A stretch of DNA of 58,066 bases from an uncultured Bacteroidia bacterium (GTDB lineage: Bacteria > Bacteroidota > Bacteroidia > Bacteroidales > UBA932). Where the stretch lies: the NCBI GenBank assembly GCA_902784785.1, contig CACZWF010000013.1, positions 1 through 58,066 of the forward strand, in the 5' to 3' direction. This document shows positions 53,074-58,066 of this stretch, one piece after another. The translations under genes and the position numbers were made by a program. Position 1 is the first letter of the stretch. The number at the start of each line of letters is the position of its first letter. The notes beneath the pieces are model-generated. The model ran no database searches, had not been told where the DNA came from, and saw only the letters and a program-made list of their open reading frames with translations.

Positions 53074-54444
53074 TCAATACTGTCCATTTTCTATCTCGAC
53101 CAGGGCGATACTGTTGGATGCGAGCGTGATGGAACCGGACGGGGCGAGGCGACGGTCCATCCCCCGACTGTCGGTCATCCGGACTTCAGTGACCCGCCAG
53201 CCGTCAGGAAGAGCCAGCGTTATCTCACAGGGGTCAGTGCAGGAGTCGTCCTCGTGATATCGTGCCACAAGCAGTCGGACTTTGCCGTCTTTTGACTTGG
53301 CTGCGCACGTGTAGATGTTGTTCGTGTCGCAGCCTGACGCCACCTGTGTTCCGTAATCTGCAAGTTCTGCCCAATAGTACAGTGTCCAGTACGTCGGCCT
53401 GAGGTCGTAAATGACTGGTGTCCAAGGACCGCACCAGGTCGTATTGGGACGCAGGTCGTAATACATCAGCATATCCACCGGCTCACGTTGGCACGCGCAC
53501 ATAACAGCACCGGTAAAGGCCGCGCCTTTCAGAGTGGGACGCATCCTGCGGCTATATTGGTCCGGTTCGTCCCAACTGCGGTTGTAATTCCATTCATCGA
53601 GTATGGACTCCGTCTTTTCGAAGCCTTTTGCGTCCAATATGTCGCGGATGATCCGCGCGTCCTCGGCGATACGTTCCGGCTTGCGATGATACATGTGATG
53701 AGAGAAGAAATCCAAAGGAGCATTCTTCATTTTCACATAATCCAGGAAGCCAGGTCCATACTTGCGCGGATCGGCAAAGGCGGGACCGCCGATTTTTAGT
53801 TTCGGAAAGCGCTTCTTCAAATGCTTCGCCGTTACTGCGTACAATTCGTTGAATTGCTCCATCGTGCCGGCCCAGGTACGCGGGTCCGTCTTCCAGCGGT
53901 CGTTCGTCTGATCGAGGTCCGGTTCGTTCCAAATCTCCCAGTATTCGATATCCATTTCAAAACCGTCCGCCCAGCCTTCGTTGTAGTGTCGGATGATGTG
54001 TTCGCAAATCTTCGCCCATTTCTTATAGTCTTTGGGCGGGTAGATTCCATACTTCTTTTTCTGGTGCTCAATGCTCTGTCCAAGCCGATAGAATGGCTTT
54101 GTGCCCGCCTTCAGCATATTCAGCAGCACCACGTCGCTGTTAGTGAAATCGTAGGATTTCGGGGAATGGACATTCGCGTTCCAGTCCGGGAATACCTGAT
54201 TGATATCGATGCAGTGGCCGCCATAATCTACACCGAGCGATGTGTCGTGCGTCCGGGCGAAAGGAATCCTGAGGGCCTTGTAACTATCCATTGTCATATC
54301 GGTCGGACCATTGTTGGCTGCATTCATCGGCTTCACCGGACCTTGGACGGCGGACGGATCGACGGATACCACCGGCTGGGCTCGAAGCGCCCAGCCGGCC
54401 AGCAACGATAAAGAAAGAAGAACGCAATATCTGAAAATTTTCAT
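53074..54444 (-). CDS. GH39-like glycoside hydrolase (beta-xylosidase/iduronidase type)
   Basis: The 456-residue protein has a signal peptide (SLSLLAGWALRAQ). The clan A TIM barrel shows the acid/base Glu in WEIWNEPDLDQTN (about 169-181) and the nucleophile Glu in ESILDEWNYNRS (about 283-294); these two Glu and their context are typical of GH39. It is followed by a small beta-sandwich. The substrate may be a xylan, glycosaminoglycan or related plant or host glycan. With the GH63-like gene facing it, a joint role in glycan breakdown is likely but not proven. Confidence 0.82.
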   Translation of the reverse strand: MKIFRYCVLLSLSLLAGWALRAQPVVSVDPSAVQGPVKPMNAANNGPTDMTMDSYKALRIPFARTHDTSLGVDYGGHCIDINQVFPDWNANVHSPKSYDFTNSDVVLLNMLKAGTKPFYRLGQSIEHQKKKYGIYPPKDYKKWAKICEHIIRHYNEGWADGFEMDIEYWEIWNEPDLDQTNDRWKTDPRTWAGTMEQFNELYAVTAKHLKKRFPKLKIGGPAFADPRKYGPGFLDYVKMKNAPLDFFSHHMYHRKPERIAEDARIIRDILDAKGFEKTESILDEWNYNRSWDEPDQYSRRMRPTLKGAAFTGAVMCACQREPVDMLMYYDLRPNTTWCGPWTPVIYDLRPTYWTLYYWAELADYGTQVASGCDTNNIYTCAAKSKDGKVRLLVARYHEDDSCTDPCEITLALPDGWRVTEVRMTDSRGMDRRLAPSGSITLASNSIALVEIENGQY

Positions 54445-54485
54445 AACGAATGTTGATTCGTCTCATAGTTTTACAAAACGATTTG

Positions 54486-54516
54486 CAAATTTAACGATTT
54501 CTAGTCTTCCTACAAA
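54486..54516 (-). promoter_or_regulatory. promoter of the GH39-like gene
   Basis: On the minus strand TTTG (54513-54516) and TAAATTTG (54486-54493) are exactly 19 bases apart. The ATG is 41 bases downstream. Confidence 0.75.
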
Positions 54517-54543
54517 AATATGCCACGAATAGTTCAATTATAT

Positions 54544-54574
54544 TTTGATATTTATTTTAATGTTTTTAATTTTG
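54544..54574 (+). promoter_or_regulatory. promoter of the peptide/beta-helix unit
   Basis: TTTG at 54544-54547 and TAATTTTG at 54567-54574 have an exact 19-base spacer. It is divergent from the GH39 promoter, 27 bases away. The transcript would have a leader of about 215 bases. Confidence 0.75.
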
Positions 54575-54581
54575 CAGACAT

Positions 54582-54794
54582 GAATTTTTGTAATCATATC
54601 CGCATTCTAGGTAGGGGGGGTATAATTATTTATACTATCCTTTAACCTCTTTTTCTCTTAAATTACTCTCTATCTTCATCTTATGGGGCTTTTTCGCAAA
54701 AGCCTCCGATTTCTTGTGTCCGCATTCGATGACCGAATGGGGACCCTGTTTGTATAGATGTCAATAAGTGTGAATTGAATAAAAAACTATATAT
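54582..54794 (+). other. long structured 5' leader with two hairpins and a G7 tract
   Basis: The leader is AT-rich and has no credible frame. A run of seven G is at 54614-54620. A perfect 7-bp hairpin GGCTTTT-TCGC-AAAAGCC lies at 54687-54704. A second hairpin at 54718-54744 pairs GTCC and CATTCG with CGAATG and GGAC. No T-tract follows either stem, so they do not look like terminators. They may regulate translation or stability of the peptide/beta-helix message. Confidence 0.5.
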
Positions 54795-54938
54795 ATGAAA
54801 ACCATGAAATCAACCCCAAAAAAGTATCAAGCACCGCTTGTCATTCTTCACATTCCGTTGAACAGTAGCTCTCCGCTCTGTTCCAGTCCCAGTGTACAAA
54901 CTGAAGATTTTGAAGAATTTGATATTATTATCGACTGA
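54795..54938 (+). CDS. 47-residue small protein upstream of the beta-helix gene
   Basis: The peptide starts MKTMKSTPKKYQAP, has a short hydrophobic strand (LVILHIPLN), a Ser/Cys-rich centre (SSPLCSSPS) and an acidic tail (TEDFEEFDIIID). It has no signal peptide. The stop is 27 bases before the likely start of the large lipoprotein, and the same promoter reads both. Small proteins with a basic start, a K-Y-x-x-P motif, a Ser/Gly middle and an acidic end are frequent before large surface proteins in Bacteroidales, but their role is not known to me. Confidence 0.6.
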   Translation: MKTMKSTPKKYQAPLVILHIPLNSSSPLCSSPSVQTEDFEEFDIIID

Positions 54939-54965
54939 TTTTTTATGAATAAAACCTTATTAAAT

Positions 54966-57900
54966 ATGAAAAAGCGTACCTTCTTGTTTTTGACGGCAGT
55001 TCTTTGCCTGACCGTCTTTTCCTGTGCCAAGACCGAGGCGCCCGAGGATACCAGCATTGCCGGCAGTTCTTCTGAAGCGGCGGTCGAACCTTCCGATTCT
55101 GAGGAGATTCCCGAGGATGTTCCCGAAGGCTATATCCGTGTTAGCCTGATGGCCGGTACCGAGTCTTCCAAGACCACGATTTCCGACGGTTCGGGCGATG
55201 CGCGCATCGTCAGTTGGGCAGTCGGAGATGAAATCAAAATTCATTATTCCGGGGGCAGCACCTCGACTGCTGTTGCGACTGCCGGTACATCTGCCAAGAT
55301 GATGTTCGATGTCCCTGAAGCCATTTCAACCGTATATATGGCTTATCCCAAGGCGGCGACAAGTTCGTTGGCCAGCACCACGCTTTCCGTGACGATTCCT
55401 GCCGAGCAGGATGGTAATTTCGCCACGGCCAATTATTCTGTCGCCCGTGCCGGCGTCTCGGATTCTAAAGTGCAATTCTACAACGCTTCTTCTTTGATTA
55501 AGATCGTCCTGACCGATGCAACGCTCACCAAGGCGGTCATCACGGGCGCCAATGGCGAAGCCCTGGCCGGCACCGTTCCTTTCACCTTCGGCGAGAGCGG
55601 TGTCACGCCCGGCGTGGCCAGCAGCACTTCCACGCAACTGACGGTCAATTTTAGCGGCGCCAAGACCTATTATGTGGCTACGCTTCCCGGTCTCAGCCTG
55701 ACGAATGGCTTCTCGGTGAAGTTCTACCGTGGAGATACGCCGGCCGGAGGTTGGAAGACGAGTTCCGCGACGACCATCGCCCGTGCGAAAATCGCTTCGA
55801 TGGGTGAACTGGACAAGTCGGCTTGCTTCCGTTATGTCACGGTCAGCGGCGCGGGGACCAAGAGCGGACGCTCCTGGGCGAATGCCTGGGGACGCGACGA
55901 GTTGAAGGCCTTCCTGGTCAACACCTCTTCAGCCTATACGGCCGATGACCTGGATCTGATGGATGGCGTCACGTTCCTGATGGGAGCCGGCACCTATGTT
56001 CTTCCCGACAACTCGGGTGAAAAGCCGACGATGAACTATTCGGCCGTAACGACCAAACAACTGACCTTCCACTTTGTCGGCGGTTATCCCGCTGCCGGCG
56101 GTAGTACGGCTACTCCTGCTACCAATGTGACGGCTCTTTCCGGTGGAGAGAAGGGCGCCGTTTTGTGGATTACCCGTAACTATCACGTGTCCTTCGACGG
56201 ATTTACCATCACCAAGAGCCGCACCAGCGGTGGCGGTGAAGGCGCCATGCGGCATACCGCCGCCGGTTCTTTGGCGTTAAGCAACTGCATCTTTACGGAT
56301 AATGTCAATACGGCTACTTGCGGTGCGTTGGGGATTTCGGGCGGTTGTACATTCACGATTAATTCCTGCACATTCGACAGCAATTCCGGTGGCAACGGAG
56401 GTGCTTTCAACCCTAGCAGTAACGGAACAGTGACGAATTGTACTTTTTCCAACAATCAGACTACTGCGACGACCGGTTATGGTGGCGCGATTAAACTGGA
56501 GTATGGCACTGTCGCGTTTAGTGAATGTACTTTTACCGGCAATCATACCGCTCTGACGGGAGACGGTGTAAATACGTGCGGCGGTTGCATGTGGATTACG
56601 AGTGGTGCTAACGCTTCTTTCGAAGATTGTGTTTTCAAGGGCAATCAGTCATCTAATGTCGGCGGCGTGTTACATTCCAATGGCACTGCTCCCACGATTA
56701 CATTTGAGGATTGTACATTCGGCGGTTCCAACTCTGGCGATGGCAATACCGCCAATGGGGGTGGCGTGGCATCGCTGAGCGCCGGTTATCTGACCTTCAC
56801 CAACTGTACTTTCCAAGGTAACTCTGTCGGTGATTGGGGCGGCGCTATCATGACTTGGGCTTCCCCTTCCGTCGGTTCGCTGACCATCAACGGCACGAAT
56901 GGTTCCTATAAGTCTAATTCGGCCGAAGGGGGTGGCTTCCTTTGCGTCCAGGACGGTGCCAGCGCGACTATCGACGGGGGTGTCTTCGATGGCAATCAGG
57001 CCGATAACGGAGGGGTTGTATACATCAAGGGCTCCAGCACGCTGTCGATTTGCAACACGGAGATGAAAAACAACAGCGCCACGACCAATTATGGTGGCGT
57101 CATTTTCGTTGAAGACAGTCCCACCGTAAACCTGGGCGCTTCCGGTTCCTCGAAAGGCAATAACATCCACGACAATTCCGCCCCTACGGCCGGCGGCGTC
57201 ATTGCCGTTGTTGGCGCAAGCACAGAATCCACCAACACGCCCAATATCAATATCTATTCCGGCAATACCTTCAAAGCCAACCACGCCAATGAAGGCGGTG
57301 CCATCAAGTTCCTTGCGTCCGGTAGTTCGACCAAGGCCAATCTGACCATTACCGGTTCCAACACTTTTGATTCCAACTACGCGGCAAACGGTCCTGGCGG
57401 CGCTATGATACTTCGCACTTCCGGTACGGTCAGTATCTCCGGCGCTACATTTAAAAATAATTATATTAATAGCAATGCTAATTTGAGGGGAGGTGCCGTC
57501 AATATCAATGAAGGTGGTTTCAGCACGGGCAACTTTACCTTTAGCGAGTGTGTCTTTGACGGAAATTCGGCCAATCAATCACCTGGCAATTATAATGGGC
57601 CCAAAGGGGGAGCCATCAATAATGGCGGCACCTTCGCCAAAATCAACAAATGCCTGTTCAAAAATAACAGCGCCACCCAAGGAGGGGCTATCTCGTTTGA
57701 TTCCGGCAGCGCCAAGACTTATATGAACGACTGTGTGTTTACCGGTAACTATATTTCCTTCCGCTATGGTACGACATTCTATCTGAATGGGGGCAAAATT
57801 TTCTTGAACAACTGCTCTTTTGCAGATGATACTTACAGTACCGAAGGTTGGAACAAGCAATGTACGTGGTTCCAAGGTAAAGCAGATAAATTTATATTGA

Positions 57901-58066
57901 GCAACAGCACAATGATTGGCTCGACTCGTCATAACACTTCGGTTTCTTCCGATAGCAGTCCCTTGATTCGTGTTGAAGGAAACTCTTCTACGTGGTACTA
58001 TATCAACAGCATTGTCGCGTCGAGTTCTACTTCCATATCGATTTTGATGGAAAGTTCAGGCAGTTC
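54966..58066 (+). CDS. very large surface lipoprotein, fimbrillin-like then right-handed beta-helix (3' end outside window)
   Basis: The frame is open from 54966 to the end of the window (1033 codons, no stop). The start chosen is MKKRTFLFLTAVLCLTV, giving a lipoprotein signal with the modified Cys in VFSCAKTE; an ATG 21 bases earlier is in frame. After an acidic linker comes a fimbrillin-like domain at about 60-280 (SSKTTISDG, WAVGDEIKIHY). From about 290 to the end the sequence is a Ser/Thr/Asn/Gly-rich right-handed beta-helix with repeated turns such as NCTFSNN, ECTFTGN, DCVFKGN and GGAI. It resembles Pmp-like polymorphic surface proteins and is probably displayed on the cell surface for adhesion. 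Many spurious frames lie on the other strand. Confidence 0.85.
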   Translation, partial: MKKRTFLFLTAVLCLTVFSCAKTEAPEDTSIAGSSSEAAVEPSDSEEIPEDVPEGYIRVSLMAGTESSKTTISDGSGDARIVSWAVGDEIKIHYSGGSTSTAVATAGTSAKMMFDVPEAISTVYMAYPKAATSSLASTTLSVTIPAEQDGNFATANYSVARAGVSDSKVQFYNASSLIKIVLTDATLTKAVITGANGEALAGTVPFTFGESGVTPGVASSTSTQLTVNFSGAKTYYVATLPGLSLTNGFSVKFYRGDTPAGGWKTSSATTIARAKIASMGELDKSACFRYVTVSGAGTKSGRSWANAWGRDELKAFLVNTSSAYTADDLDLMDGVTFLMGAGTYVLPDNSGEKPTMNYSAVTTKQLTFHFVGGYPAAGGSTATPATNVTALSGGEKGAVLWITRNYHVSFDGFTITKSRTSGGGEGAMRHTAAGSLALSNCIFTDNVNTATCGALGISGGCTFTINSCTFDSNSGGNGGAFNPSSNGTVTNCTFSNNQTTATTGYGGAIKLEYGTVAFSECTFTGNHTALTGDGVNTCGGCMWITSGANASFEDCVFKGNQSSNVGGVLHSNGTAPTITFEDCTFGGSNSGDGNTANGGGVASLSAGYLTFTNCTFQGNSVGDWGGAIMTWASPSVGSLTINGTNGSYKSNSAEGGGFLCVQDGASATIDGGVFDGNQADNGGVVYIKGSSTLSICNTEMKNNSATTNYGGVIFVEDSPTVNLGASGSSKGNNIHDNSAPTAGGVIAVVGASTESTNTPNINIYSGNTFKANHANEGGAIKFLASGSSTKANLTITGSNTFDSNYAANGPGGAMILRTSGTVSISGATFKNNYINSNANLRGGAVNINEGGFSTGNFTFSECVFDGNSANQSPGNYNGPKGGAINNGGTFAKINKCLFKNNSATQGGAISFDSGSAKTYMNDCVFTGNYISFRYGTTFYLNGGKIFLNNCSFADDTYSTEGWNKQCTWFQGKADKFILSNSTMIGSTRHNTSVSSDSSPLIRVEGNSSTWYYINSIVASSSTSISILMESSGS

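Noticed and set aside
54960-57932. Several minus-strand frames of 60-302 residues
   Set aside because: All are opposite the open beta-helix lipoprotein frame, which has a signal sequence and regular repeats; the minus frames lack starts and domains.

Overview
The window is a piece of a Bacteroidota chromosome, most likely Bacteroidales. The evidence is the promoter type seen throughout (TTTG, 19-20 bases, TAnnTTTG), the weak Shine-Dalgarno sites, and marker families: DUF5683 between parB and mltD, a Bacteroidales-type outer-membrane barrel, a PPi-type phosphofructokinase, and a fimbrillin-like/beta-helix surface lipoprotein. The genus cannot be fixed from the sequence alone.

Region 1 (1-15440) is a genomic island, visibly more AT-rich than the rest. 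Its right edge is a tRNA-Val(CAC) remnant that keeps only the anticodon arm, T arm and acceptor 3' strand, with the old terminator behind it; its left edge lies outside the window. It carries (a) a block of small leftward membrane and unknown genes; (b) a leftward operon encoding a TPR-CHAT peptidase, a secreted caspase-like protease, an ECF sigma factor and a membrane anti-sigma-like protein, with the CHAT gene broken at its 5' end; (c) a nested 4.3-kb element (6741-11097) with 18-bp direct repeats, tyrosine recombinase, excisionase-like protein, gene II-type replication initiator and a large palindrome; (d) a small gene and a secreted MORN-repeat gene split by a homopolymer frameshift; (e) an AlbA/Schlafen-type regulator.

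Region 2 (15726-36593) is GC-richer core genome: ybaK, luxS, outer-membrane phospholipase A, sirtuin, tex, mntP, an aminotransferase, two glycosyltransferases, the conserved cluster mltD-DUF5683-parB-parA, a lipid kinase, an HsdR_N-like protein, a CCA-adding-type nucleotidyltransferase, a Xer-type recombinase, a hibernation factor, holA and an ABC exporter.

Region 3 (36579-47013) holds an esterase, a Cache-SpoIIE phosphatase, tRNA-Pro with the rare anticodon AGG, and a tightly packed leftward operon ligA-rel-Big_5 lipoprotein-barrel-ispG. Neighbouring genes there overlap or nearly touch, so they are probably co-transcribed.

Region 4 (47149-58066) holds a large lipoprotein of unknown function, pfp, thiL, GH63-like and GH39-like glycosidases, and a divergently transcribed unit with a long structured leader, a 47-residue peptide and a very large beta-helix lipoprotein that runs off the window end.

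The best candidates for something new are the protease/sigma operon, the small gene II-type integrative element, and the peptide plus beta-helix unit.
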